A stretch of 37,374 nt of DNA from IMG/VR virus record IMGVR_UViG_3300023296_000998, positions 1 through 37,374 of that record; one strand, given 5' to 3'. The stretch is from a virus. A program made the position numbers and the translations under genes. The first letter of the stretch is position 1. Every line of letters starts with the position of its first letter. Shown here piece after piece: positions 1-5,802 of this stretch. The notes beneath the pieces were generated by a model. That model searched no databases and was not told the DNA's origin. It saw only the letters and a list, made by a program, of their open reading frames with translations.

Positions 1-203
1 TTTTTATAAGTCTTCTGCTATTTTTTCGTATTCCGTACCCAAAACAAATAAACCAAGGTTTGATTTTTCTAAGGTGTGAGGGTCTATTTCATCATCATCT
101 TTTAAAAGTATTGCCTCTCCGTATTCTATGCTTAACTCAAAACCTGCTTTTTTAAATTCTTCCTCTATCTCTGTCATTCTTTGAATATCTGTCATAATCT
201 TTT
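1..203. repeat. Direct repeat copy A (about 203 bp)
   Basis: Bases 1-203 match 912-1114 with one clear difference (A at about 129 against G in the other copy). The match covers the whole small gene plus its stop and start context, then decays immediately upstream of the start codon. Copy A is cut by the window edge, so it may extend further. Either this is a recent tandem gene duplication, or the contig was broken at this repeat during assembly. Confidence 0.9.
4..195 (-). CDS. Small acidic protein, copy A of a duplicated gene
   Basis: A 63-residue protein of unknown function, the last gene of the leftward operon before the window edge. It is strongly acidic, with about three times more Asp/Glu than Lys/Arg and a DDDE run near residue 33. 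It is identical to the 915-1106 gene except at residue 23 (Ile here, Thr there). The start is supported by an AAAGGAAAGG-type ribosome site shared with its neighbours. Such small acidic early phage proteins are often host-takeover or anti-defence factors, but nothing in the sequence proves that here. Confidence 0.75.
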   Translation of the reverse strand: MTDIQRMTEIEEEFKKAGFELSIEYGEAILLKDDDEIDPHTLEKSNLGLFVLGTEYEKIAEDL

Positions 204-222
204 TTTCCTTTCCTTTTTATTT

Positions 223-432
223 TTAAAAGTATTCTGGTTTACCTATTACCTCTCGCACCTCAATACTAGCGAAGCCTTGCGCTGTTAGTTTTAATTCTTT
301 GTTTAACTTATTCCATCCGGCTTTGGGTGTTCTGGCTTTGACGGTTCCTAATACTTGGCAATTTTCTACTTCATCACCTTTGCCATTTTCAGTATATCCG
401 CCATCTATATTAAATATTATATATTCTTTCAT
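223..432 (-). CDS. Hypothetical small protein (leftward operon)
   Basis: A 69-residue unknown. The middle part (residues about 26-60) has the pattern 'VLGTVKARTPKAGWNKLNKELKL', here only partly quoted as VLGTVKARTPKAGW, which suggests a compact alpha/beta fold. It sits between the two copies of the duplicated acidic gene together with the 530-886 gene. Translation starts at a conserved cassette (AAAGGAAAGGGAG, then about 8 nt, then ATG) that it shares with other leftward genes. No function can be assigned. Confidence 0.7.
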   Translation of the reverse strand: MKEYIIFNIDGGYTENGKGDEVENCQVLGTVKARTPKAGWNKLNKELKLTAQGFASIEVREVIGKPEYF

Positions 433-529
433 AATCTTTTCTCCCTTTCCTTTAATTTTATTCTTTCCTTTTTTAATTTAGCGCTTACCGGTGGCAAGGA
501 AAGTAAACCACCAGCGCGCCTTTGTTACA

Positions 530-886
530 TTATTGAACTATTTGTTTTATTTGCGTTTTCCAAGCCTTTTTATACCCACGTTTAAAATGTTCCGAGTATG
601 AGTTTATTTCTTTTGGTTTATCCATTACTGCGCAAGCATGACCACAATTAAACCCCGCTTCATATTCTTTGTCTTCTTTCGATTCAAATCTAACTTCCCA
701 AGCGTCGCAAATATATGCCAAAGTAAATTCTTTATAGTGCTTAGTCCTACAGTCATCCAAACACCAAAACCTTGACCTCAAAGAATTAGCGGACATTGGT
801 TCATCTTCCGTATCATCCATAAAGTTACAATTTTGTAAATCTATAACTTGATATTTTTTTAGGTCTTTCCTTTCACATTGTCTCAT
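530..886 (-). CDS. Hypothetical cysteine-containing protein (leftward operon)
   Basis: A 118-residue unknown. It contains several cysteines (around residues 4, 20, 42, 46, 60, 80, 84) and a segment reading YEAGFNCGHACAVMDKP in which Cys and His are close together. Metal binding is therefore possible but not shown. An AGGAAAGAGG ribosome site lies upstream, further from ATG than in the neighbouring genes. It is flanked by the two copies of the acidic duplicated gene. Confidence 0.7.
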   Translation of the reverse strand: MRQCERKDLKKYQVIDLQNCNFMDDTEDEPMSANSLRSRFWCLDDCRTKHYKEFTLAYICDAWEVRFESKEDKEYEAGFNCGHACAVMDKPKEINSYSEHFKRGYKKAWKTQIKQIVQ

Positions 887-911
887 AATATTTATACCTC
901 TTTCCTTTAAT

Positions 912-1114
912 TTTTTATAAGTCTTCTGCTATTTTTTCGTATTCCGTACCCAAAACAAATAAACCAAGGTTTGATTTTTCTAAGGTGTGAGGGTCTATTT
1001 CATCATCATCTTTTAAAAGTATTGCCTCTCCGTATTCTGTGCTTAACTCAAAACCTGCTTTTTTAAATTCTTCCTCTATCTCTGTCATTCTTTGAATATC
1101 TGTCATAATCTTTT
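912..1114. repeat. Direct repeat copy B (about 203 bp)
   Basis: Second copy of the repeat at 1-203, offset by 911 bp. The intervening block carries two unrelated small genes. The copies could recombine and delete or amplify that block. Confidence 0.9.
915..1106 (-). CDS. Small acidic protein, copy B of a duplicated gene
   Basis: A 63-residue acidic protein, nearly identical to the product of 4-195 (Thr instead of Ile at residue 23). The near-perfect nucleotide match, including synonymous sites, shows that the duplication is recent or is being homogenised. Function unknown. It belongs to the same leftward transcription unit, with the start preceded by AAAGAGAGAAAAGATT. Confidence 0.75.
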   Translation of the reverse strand: MTDIQRMTEIEEEFKKAGFELSTEYGEAILLKDDDEIDPHTLEKSNLGLFVLGTEYEKIAEDL

Positions 1115-1126
1115 CTCTCTTTATTT

Positions 1127-1372
1127 TTAATATTTTCTAATCCCTAGAAATCCATTTCTTTTTCTTCTAAGTAATTCAAGATAATCCCATTTTTCATGAC
1201 TAAAAACTAAAACGCTAATTGTTCCTTGTTGTGTTCTTTTCCACCCTTTATATATATATTTTTCTTTATATGTATATCGTCTTAGTGTTTTATAATAATT
1301 AATATTTTGTTTTTCTTGCTCGCCTAGAAAAATATTTCCGTTATCCCTGTAAATTAATATTCTATTTTTCAT
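1127..1372 (-). CDS. Hypothetical basic protein (leftward operon)
   Basis: An 81-residue, Lys/Arg/Tyr-rich unknown. The opening MKNRILIYRDNGNIFLGE looks like the start of a small beta-rich domain, and the C-terminus RRKRNGFLGIRKY is highly basic. Nucleic-acid binding is possible but unproven. The ribosome site AAAGGAAAGGGAG with AAAAAGATT before ATG is the same initiation cassette as in neighbouring genes. Confidence 0.65.
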   Translation of the reverse strand: MKNRILIYRDNGNIFLGEQEKQNINYYKTLRRYTYKEKYIYKGWKRTQQGTISVLVFSHEKWDYLELLRRKRNGFLGIRKY

Positions 1373-1474
1373 AATCTTTTTCTCCCTTTCCTTTTAAGTT
1401 CGGTTTTTAGTTTAATTTGGTAGCGAATTTATATATTTCCAACTCTCCGCCCTCTCTTCTCTGTTAATCCTCGG

Positions 1475-1717
1475 TTAAACTAAATAAACTAAAACACTGT
1501 TGTATATCTCTTTACTTAATATTCCGCTTTTTACTTTTTTATATTTCTTCATTGCTTCAATTTCTGTTATATTTCCGTTCATTACATCTAATACGATTAA
1601 AACTAATTTGCTAAGTTCTTCGGTTTCGTCTCCGTCAAGGGCTACCTCTGTTAGGTTTCCTTGCTCTAATATGGTCATGTTTCCTATTAATTCTACGAAT
1701 GTGTCTTTAGTTTCCAT
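1475..1717 (-). CDS. Hypothetical protein, first gene of leftward operon
   Basis: An 80-residue acidic, mostly helical unknown, for example the segment TEELSKLVLIVLDVMNG around residue 32. It is the promoter-proximal leftward gene, about 120 nt downstream of the predicted transcript start near 1838, and is reached after the structured leader at 1754-1840. The ribosome site is GGAAAGGAGAG, 8-9 nt before ATG. No family recognised. Confidence 0.7.
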   Translation of the reverse strand: METKDTFVELIGNMTILEQGNLTEVALDGDETEELSKLVLIVLDVMNGNITEIEAMKKYKKVKSGILSKEIYNSVLVYLV

Positions 1718-1753
1718 TTTATTTACTCTCCTTTCCTTTCCCTTTAAAATTTA

Positions 1754-1840
1754 GAAGCCCCCTAAACGCTCCTTGATGAGAGAGGCGGTTATTAGGGGGC
1801 TTCATGCTTCCAAATAAAAAAACCGCCTTTCTCTCATCAA
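1754..1840 (-). promoter_or_regulatory. Leftward leader with interleaved hairpins (attenuator-like)
   Basis: Reading leftward, the transcript starts near 1838 and holds four arms in the order b, a, b', a'. Arm b (1840-1821) pairs with b' (1790-1773) over 18 bp with a 2-nt bulge. Arm a (1803-1792, GAAGCCCCCTAA) pairs with a' (1765-1754) over 12 perfect bp. The pairs interleave, and only 7 nt link b' to a', so both full stems are unlikely to coexist. This suggests a two-state RNA switch. The a:a' stem is followed by TAAATTTTAAA, a poor U-tract, so a weak terminator or a translation-affecting fold is as likely as strict attenuation. Confidence 0.6.
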
Positions 1841-1844
1841 CAAT

Positions 1845-1873
1845 AGTATACCATACAATTTGCATTTTGTCAA
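1845..1873 (-). promoter_or_regulatory. Leftward sigma70 promoter P_L
   Basis: On the minus strand, TTGACA (1873-1868) is followed after exactly 17 bp by TATACT (1850-1845). Six bases further is G1838, the likely start site. The transcript would begin with the first arm of the structured leader. It drives the leftward small-gene operon. Confidence 0.85.
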
Positions 1874-1904
1874 GGGGTTTCACTATTAATAATTCTAATA
1901 GTCG

Positions 1905-1979
1905 CATTATAAGATTTACTTATACTCTCATTATAAGATTATCTAATACCTATATTATTATAACCCTTGACATGTCAAG
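1905..1979. repeat. Twin 12-bp repeats and 14-bp palindrome upstream of P_L
   Basis: CATTATAAGATT occurs at 1905-1916 and again at 1929-1940, 24 bp apart. A perfect palindrome CTTGACATGTCAAG lies at 1966-1979. Both are typical of protein-binding operator sites. The palindrome also contains TTGACA on each strand, but no good -10 lies at the right distance, so a promoter there is doubtful. Confidence 0.5.
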
Positions 1980-1995
1980 CCCTAAGTTATTCTAA

Positions 1996-2469
1996 AATTC
2001 TTTGTCTTTTATTCCCGGGGGATGTGGTAGTTCCGGCGGGGACTGCCGGTTCAAGACAACTCCTTTAGCGCGTAGTAGCGCGGTATATTATTACTTATCT
2101 ATGCCAATTGAACGTTAACAACCGGAAAATGTCTGTCATCCCGAAGGTGATAAGACAGTGATTTGAGGATTGTTTAGAGACTAAAGAAATAAAATAATTC
2201 TGGGACATAATAGAGTGAAAATAATATATTAAAGCGAAATTCCGAAGGAATCACTATGTTGTGAAGTATTACACAACGTTGTGGCGCCTGCCGCCGAAGG
2301 CAAAGGTAATAGGTTATTGATTTACCTCGTTGTTTATAAAAGTGTTGTTTATAAAACATTACTTCCCTTCTGTTAAAGTATCACAAAGGGGAGTGGTTAG
2401 CGTTGTTCGACTGTTATAAAATTGCGTATGATGACCTCTGTGTATAACGTTGTTACGTTGTGTTGTTTA
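1996..2469. other. Non-coding island with hairpins and CGTTGT repeats
   Basis: No credible gene is seen between the divergent promoters. The stretch has short hairpins: CCGGC/GCCGG at 2033-2049, CTGTCATC with a GAT..GACAG partner at 2133-2158, and ATTCC-GAA-GGAAT at 2239-2251. CCGAAGG occurs three times (2141, 2242, 2294). GTTGTG/CACAAC/GTTGTG arms span 2258-2283. CGTTGT occurs at 2277, 2328, 2401, 2448 and 2456, with TGTTGT at 2343 and 2461. GTTGTTTATAAAA is repeated at 2329 and 2344. Plausible roles are a replication origin with iterons, an operator region or a structured RNA. The sequence alone does not choose among them. Confidence 0.5.
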
Positions 2470-2487
2470 GTGGTTTGACAAAACCAC
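2470..2487. promoter_or_regulatory. Perfect dyad over the P_R -35 box (operator candidate)
   Basis: GTGGTTT-GACA-AAACCAC is a perfect 7-bp inverted repeat with a 4-bp spacer, and it contains the TTGACA -35 element of the rightward promoter. A repressor bound here would block RNA polymerase. No matching dyad was found at the leftward promoter, and no repressor gene was recognised in the window. Confidence 0.55.
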
Positions 2488-2503
2488 AAAAATACAGTAT
2501 AGT
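2475..2503 (+). promoter_or_regulatory. Rightward sigma70 promoter P_R
   Basis: TTGACA (2475-2480), a 17-bp spacer, then TATAGT (2498-2503). The predicted start is A2510, the first base of the AAGCTTAGAG arm of the following leader. It is the only strong rightward promoter seen upstream of the small terminase gene. Confidence 0.8.
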
Positions 2504-2509
2504 ATTTTC

Positions 2510-2578
2510 AAGCTTAGAGACAATATAATTTTTGTAGCCCCGTCAGTTTCCTCTAAGCTTCTGACGGGGTTTTCTTTT
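2510..2578 (+). ncRNA. Rightward leader or about 69-nt small RNA with 5'-end/terminator-loop pairing
   Basis: The first ten transcribed bases, AAGCTTAGAG (2510-2519), are perfectly complementary to CTCTAAGCTT (2551-2560), which is the 3' part of the terminator-hairpin loop. The terminator stem pairs 2538-2546 with 2561-2569. The two helices interleave, with no nucleotides between the loop arm and the 3' terminator arm, so the full helices should exclude each other. This may be an attenuated early leader in which the 5' end acts as antiterminator, or a short stable RNA ended by the terminator. The layout mirrors the leftward leader. Confidence 0.6.
2536..2578 (+). terminator. Intrinsic terminator just after P_R
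   Basis: CCCCGTCAG (2538-2546) and CTGACGGGG (2561-2569) form a perfect 9-bp GC-rich stem, extendable by a G-U and an A-U pair, followed by TTTTCTTTT. It is placed about 60 nt after the predicted transcript start. Confidence 0.85.
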
Positions 2579-2838
2579 CAACTACTGGAACGAGGGAAGA
2601 ATTAAAAAGTTTTGATATCCTTTCTTTAAAAAAACGGATTCTTTTTATAGAGTACAAAATCCTATATTCTTTTGGCCACTTTTAGATTATAGGTGAGAGG
2701 CAACCTTAAAATAAGTAATAGCGCGTCCGGCGCTTTTTCCACATATATAAACTATTCCACCTTGTATATAATAACTATAAGATAAACTAAATAGCCACTT
2801 TTAAACTAAGAGAGGCAGTTATTATTATTAACAAGGGC
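2579..2838 (+). other. Region between early terminator and terminase small subunit gene
   Basis: No gene is seen. An imperfect direct repeat begins with GCCACTTTTA at 2675 and 2794 and continues into GAGAGGCA in both copies. A 5-bp hairpin with a short T run lies at 2720-2738. Several AT-rich -10-like stretches occur (near 2764-2790), but none has a convincing -35 partner. Confidence 0.4.
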
Positions 2839-3384
2839 TTGCTATTAGTAAAGAAATCAGCTAAATTATATATAGTGAAAAAAAAGAAAATAAAAAAACC
2901 AATAGTTACTAAAAAAAGCCAATCTCGGAAATTAAATGGAAAGCAAACGCTTTTTGCTCAATTCTACGACGGAGACGCTAAGAAGGCAGCAATAAAAGCT
3001 GGTTATAAAAAAACCGATGCTGCTGCTAGAGGTTGTCGTCTTCTGAAGAAACCAGCAGTAATTAAATTAATAAGATCCCGGCAAACCGCGGTTAAAGAAA
3101 TAACAAATAGATTATTAAAAGCTAGAGCAACGTCTGAAGTTAAAAAAATAATGACACGTAACGGTAGGATGCAGTTCTTATCAGATATGGCGCAAGATAT
3201 TAGTTTAGAACCACGGGACCGGATAAAATCAGTAGAAGTCCTTGGGCGTATGTGTGGAGACTTCCTCGGTAAAGACGATACACTCTTGACACGAACAACA
3301 GTTTATAATATACTGGTTGAAGCAAGACAACAACGTGGCCTACCAATAAAAGGACAGAAAGTTATAGACGTAGAGGGAGAGTAA
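2839..3384 (+). CDS. terS: Terminase small subunit (DNA-binding packaging protein)
   Basis: A 181-residue protein. After a basic leader (about residues 1-35) comes the typical terminase_2-like helix-turn-helix: a KQTLFAQFY helix, then KKAAIKAGYKKTDAAARGCRLLKKPAV, quoted here as KAAIKAGYKKTDAAARG (residues about 49-65), then a helical oligomerisation core. TerS recognises the packaging site and regulates the large subunit encoded at 8929. The start is uncertain. The open frame begins at TTG 2839 with AAGGG too close, GTG 2875 lacks a clear ribosome site, and ATT codons near 2821 follow an AGAGAGG. The conserved domain lies downstream of all these choices. Confidence 0.8.
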   Translation: MLLVKKSAKLYIVKKKKIKKPIVTKKSQSRKLNGKQTLFAQFYDGDAKKAAIKAGYKKTDAAARGCRLLKKPAVIKLIRSRQTAVKEITNRLLKARATSEVKKIMTRNGRMQFLSDMAQDISLEPRDRIKSVEVLGRMCGDFLGKDDTLLTRTTVYNILVEARQQRGLPIKGQKVIDVEGE

Positions 3385-3386
3385 AC

Positions 3387-3704
3387 ATGGGAGATTCATT
3401 CTTAATATTATTAGCAATAGCAATAGCTTATGCACTTACAGAGTTTCTTATTGAGTATCAAATCTTTTATCCAAAAAACAAACGACGTTATTATTTTATC
3501 TGCTATATCTGGCAAGATAACAAAAACAAGTCAATCAATTCTAATTTTTTAACAATAAATACAGATAAGTTTAATACTAAAAAGTTTATCTCCGGGATTA
3601 AAGAAGATATCAATAAAAAAAATAAAGGTGTGTGTGAGACTGTTGTTATTACTTCGATTATGCGTTTAACTAAATCAGAATGGGAAGAGACAACCAATGA
3701 ATGA
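3387..3704 (+). CDS. Hypothetical membrane-anchored small protein
   Basis: A 105-residue protein. It has an N-terminal hydrophobic segment (about residues 4-24) followed by a soluble domain whose C-terminal half (about 33-100) resembles the C-terminal half of the next gene product. Both share an aromatic Y..W start, then INxxKFxxKxF, then IxxDINKxNKGxC and a beta-strand VVI/III. Ribosome site AGGGAGAG before ATG. The domain family is not recognised. Confidence 0.65.
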   Translation: MGDSFLILLAIAIAYALTEFLIEYQIFYPKNKRRYYFICYIWQDNKNKSINSNFLTINTDKFNTKKFISGIKEDINKKNKGVCETVVITSIMRLTKSEWEETTNE

Positions 3705-4326
3705 AATAAAGAAGATAATTCAATTTCAAAATAATAAAACATATATAGATATATCATGTGAATTAAATAAGCTTCTTCAAAAGGAACCTTCTAAGACTTT
3801 CAAATGGGACTTATTAATTGATCTTATAAATATATTTGATAATCTTAATGAGTTTACCTTAAGAATGAAAGAGTATGATAATGTCACAGATTTAATTAAT
3901 AAACTAACGGTTACTGGACATATCGATTACCGTGAGTGTGTTCATCTTTCAAATAATGAATTGGATTTATTTAAAATACGAGTAAGAACCCTTAATCTTA
4001 AATATGATATTAAAGATTTAAAAATAAAGTGCGAGGAAATCATGAATAAGAGACAAAGAAAGAAATATCTTATTACTTATAGCTGGTATAATAATGTTCA
4101 TTTTAAATATCGGCACCGCTATTGCATTATTAATTATAATAAGTTCGACAAAAAAGTTTTCCAAGATATAATAAAAAACGATATAAATAAACAAAATAAA
4201 GGATATTGTAAAAAAATCATTATTCATTTGTGTAATAAATTAACAAATAATGAATATAGTAAATGGCGAAATATCCCAGAGTTTAAAAATGATAGATTAA
4301 ATTATAATGGTTTCGGTAATGAATAA
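3697..4326 (+). CDS. Hypothetical protein with repeated DINKxNKG domain and internal start
   Basis: A 209-residue unknown overlapping the previous stop by 8 nt. Residues 1-115 are helical and unrecognised. Residues about 116-205 are a paralogue of the domain in the 3387-3704 protein. An in-frame ATG at 4042 is preceded by GAGG at a good distance and begins MNKRQRKKYL, so a 94-residue C-terminal product could be made separately. The same MNKRQRKK start opens the next gene. Function unknown. Confidence 0.6.
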   Translation: MNEIKKIIQFQNNKTYIDISCELNKLLQKEPSKTFKWDLLIDLINIFDNLNEFTLRMKEYDNVTDLINKLTVTGHIDYRECVHLSNNELDLFKIRVRTLNLKYDIKDLKIKCEEIMNKRQRKKYLITYSWYNNVHFKYRHRYCIINYNKFDKKVFQDIIKNDINKQNKGYCKKIIIHLCNKLTNNEYSKWRNIPEFKNDRLNYNGFGNE

Positions 4327-4738
4327 ACGACAACGAAAAAAAGCACTTAAAAAAGCCTTAAGTAAATTACCATTAAGAGCTTGGATCATTAATTCCAGAT
4401 ATTCTTTCGGTTATCAGTCTCAAGAGAAAACTTCTATTATATATACCGTGGGGGATAAAATGAATAATAAAGAGAAATGGATTCAAGCTAAAATAGAAAT
4501 TTCAAGAGGAAAGAAAGAAATTGCCAAGCTTAAGAAAGAACTTAAAATAAAAGATAACGTTATTGATCTTGCTTGTGCCGGTAGAGCACAGGTTCAGATT
4601 AATGGGTTATGTTCAACATGCCCATTTTATAATAAATGTTCCGAAGAAGGTATAAATTGTAGTCTCAAATTTAAAGAGTGGTATTTAAGTATAGCTACCG
4701 AATATTTTAAAGAACTAAAAGAGGTTCGTAAGAAATGA
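4319..4738 (+). CDS. Hypothetical protein with Cys cluster; strong internal start
   Basis: A 139-residue protein, with the start chosen at ATG 4319 (MNKRQRKK) that overlaps the upstream stop. An open frame exists from 4307 but lacks a ribosome site. A second in-frame ATG at 4460 follows GTGGGGGAT, a much stronger ribosome site, and would give a 92-residue product. That product contains a coiled-coil stretch and a CSTCPFYNKCSEEGINC cluster (C-x2-C-x5-C-x6-C), suggesting zinc or iron-sulfur binding. Function unknown. Confidence 0.6.
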   Translation: MNKRQRKKALKKALSKLPLRAWIINSRYSFGYQSQEKTSIIYTVGDKMNNKEKWIQAKIEISRGKKEIAKLKKELKIKDNVIDLACAGRAQVQINGLCSTCPFYNKCSEEGINCSLKFKEWYLSIATEYFKELKEVRKK

Positions 4739-5043
4739 TTAAAGGTGGAAAGCTCCGCGGTTATTCTCAAAAGGAATTAACAACTCAAGAAGAGAACTTC
4801 CATCTATTAAGAAAGCGATCAGTTGAATGTATAAACTGTAATAAGTCAACAAGTGATTACCGTAGAAAAGAAGGTTGGATAACAATCTCTTCCGATTCAA
4901 ATACAGGCGCCCGGTTAATAAAGATAAATAAAGTATGTCTTCATGTTCAGAAGATTCAAAAGAATGAGCTTTATGTTCCATCAGAACGAATAGACTTTTG
5001 TGGTATAATGTGTTTGATACGTTATCTAAAGAAGAGGGCTTAA
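4735..5043 (+). CDS. Hypothetical zinc-ribbon-like protein
   Basis: A 102-residue protein starting in an ATGA overlap with the upstream gene. It has two cysteine pairs, ECINC near residue 32 and FCGIMC near residue 88. This is compatible with a small zinc-binding domain. No family recognised. Part of the translationally coupled small-gene train. Confidence 0.6.
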   Translation: MIKGGKLRGYSQKELTTQEENFHLLRKRSVECINCNKSTSDYRRKEGWITISSDSNTGARLIKINKVCLHVQKIQKNELYVPSERIDFCGIMCLIRYLKKRA

Positions 5044-5372
5044 TGAAAGACGAGCAAATTGAAGAGTTAATTAAGAAAACTGTAGCCAAAGGATTAAGCA
5101 TCAAAGGACTCCGGGAACGTGTTTATGAGTTATCAGATATTATTTCCGATTTAGTCGATGAGAAAAATATTTATGATAAAGAAATCGAAACAAGGTTAAA
5201 TAAGATTCCACCCGCAATAAGTATAAAGAATCCCGGGTGTTATTGTATGTCTATTAAATTCGATGTTAGGACCGGGAAAACAATGGCAGTTTATTGCGGC
5301 CATAAAGGTAGAAATATAAATCTAAAAGAATGTGAAGATTGTGATCAAAGGCGGGATAATGCCAATACCTAA
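5043..5372 (+). CDS. Hypothetical helical protein with C-terminal cysteines
   Basis: A 109-residue protein, with the start set at ATG 5043 overlapping TAA, after GAAGAGGG. The frame opens earlier at 4998, but without a ribosome site. The N-terminal half is charged coiled coil. The C-terminal half has GCYC, YCGH and ECEDC, which could bind a metal. Function unknown. Confidence 0.6.
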   Translation: MKDEQIEELIKKTVAKGLSIKGLRERVYELSDIISDLVDEKNIYDKEIETRLNKIPPAISIKNPGCYCMSIKFDVRTGKTMAVYCGHKGRNINLKECEDCDQRRDNANT

Positions 5373-5802
5373 ATTCACCGGGAAGTACTGTAAAAATAAT
5401 TGTTTCTATCTAACAAGTCTAAATACCTGTGCACTATATCCGACTGGTATAAACGGAACATTAAAGCGCGTTAAAAAAGGCAAACGTTTAAGGGAACATG
5501 CGTGTGTAATAAAATATGGATTAATTGGACGTAGAATAAAACCTAAGACTTTTAAATCTATTATAATTAAAGAGACAACAACCAGTGAAATAACAAAGCG
5601 TTGGATAGTAAAATATAAGTGGAGACAAGCCGGTATCGGAAGTATCTATTATTGTCGTTCTAATCAACGGTATTGTTTCATCCCGATAACGATAGGGAAT
5701 AATCTAATTAACTCAAATATATTAAGAGAGTTAGCGGATTTCCTTGACGCAGCAGATAAAGGATTAAAAATAAAAAAGGGTGATAAAGATGGCTACAATT
5801 AA
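5359..5802 (+). CDS. Hypothetical cysteine-rich basic protein
   Basis: A 147-residue protein starting at ATG 5359 after AAAGGCGGG (the frame opens at 5332). The N-terminus has Cys at YCKNNCFYL plus two more within 30 residues, which may be a zinc or FeS site. The C-terminal part has RWIVKYKW, faintly like the Y..W start of the domain found in the 3387 and 3697 products. Overlaps the upstream gene by 14 nt. Confidence 0.6.
   Translation: MPIPKFTGKYCKNNCFYLTSLNTCALYPTGINGTLKRVKKGKRLREHACVIKYGLIGRRIKPKTFKSIIIKETTTSEITKRWIVKYKWRQAGIGSIYYCRSNQRYCFIPITIGNNLINSNILRELADFLDAADKGLKIKKGDKDGYN

Noticed and set aside
1719-1907. 62-codon leftward open frame across P_L
   Set aside because: It spans the promoter and the interleaved hairpins. 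The residues reflect the repeat DNA.
1966-1979. Extra promoters from the two TTGACA halves of the palindrome
   Set aside because: No good -10 at 16-18 bp on either strand. Kept only as a palindromic site.
2030-2070. tRNA-like GGTTCAA stretch
   Set aside because: No acceptor, D or anticodon arm could be built around it.
2174-2359. 61-codon leftward open frame in the control island
   Set aside because: No ribosome site, hydrophobic low-complexity composition, and it overlaps the hairpin and repeat region. Looks like chance.
2720-2738. Short hairpin with T-run as terminator
   Set aside because: Only 5 bp of stem and a short T-run. Too weak to claim.
4307-4318. Upstream in-frame ATG of the 4319 gene
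   Set aside because: No ribosome site. MNKRQRKK at 4319 is shared with the 4042 internal start.
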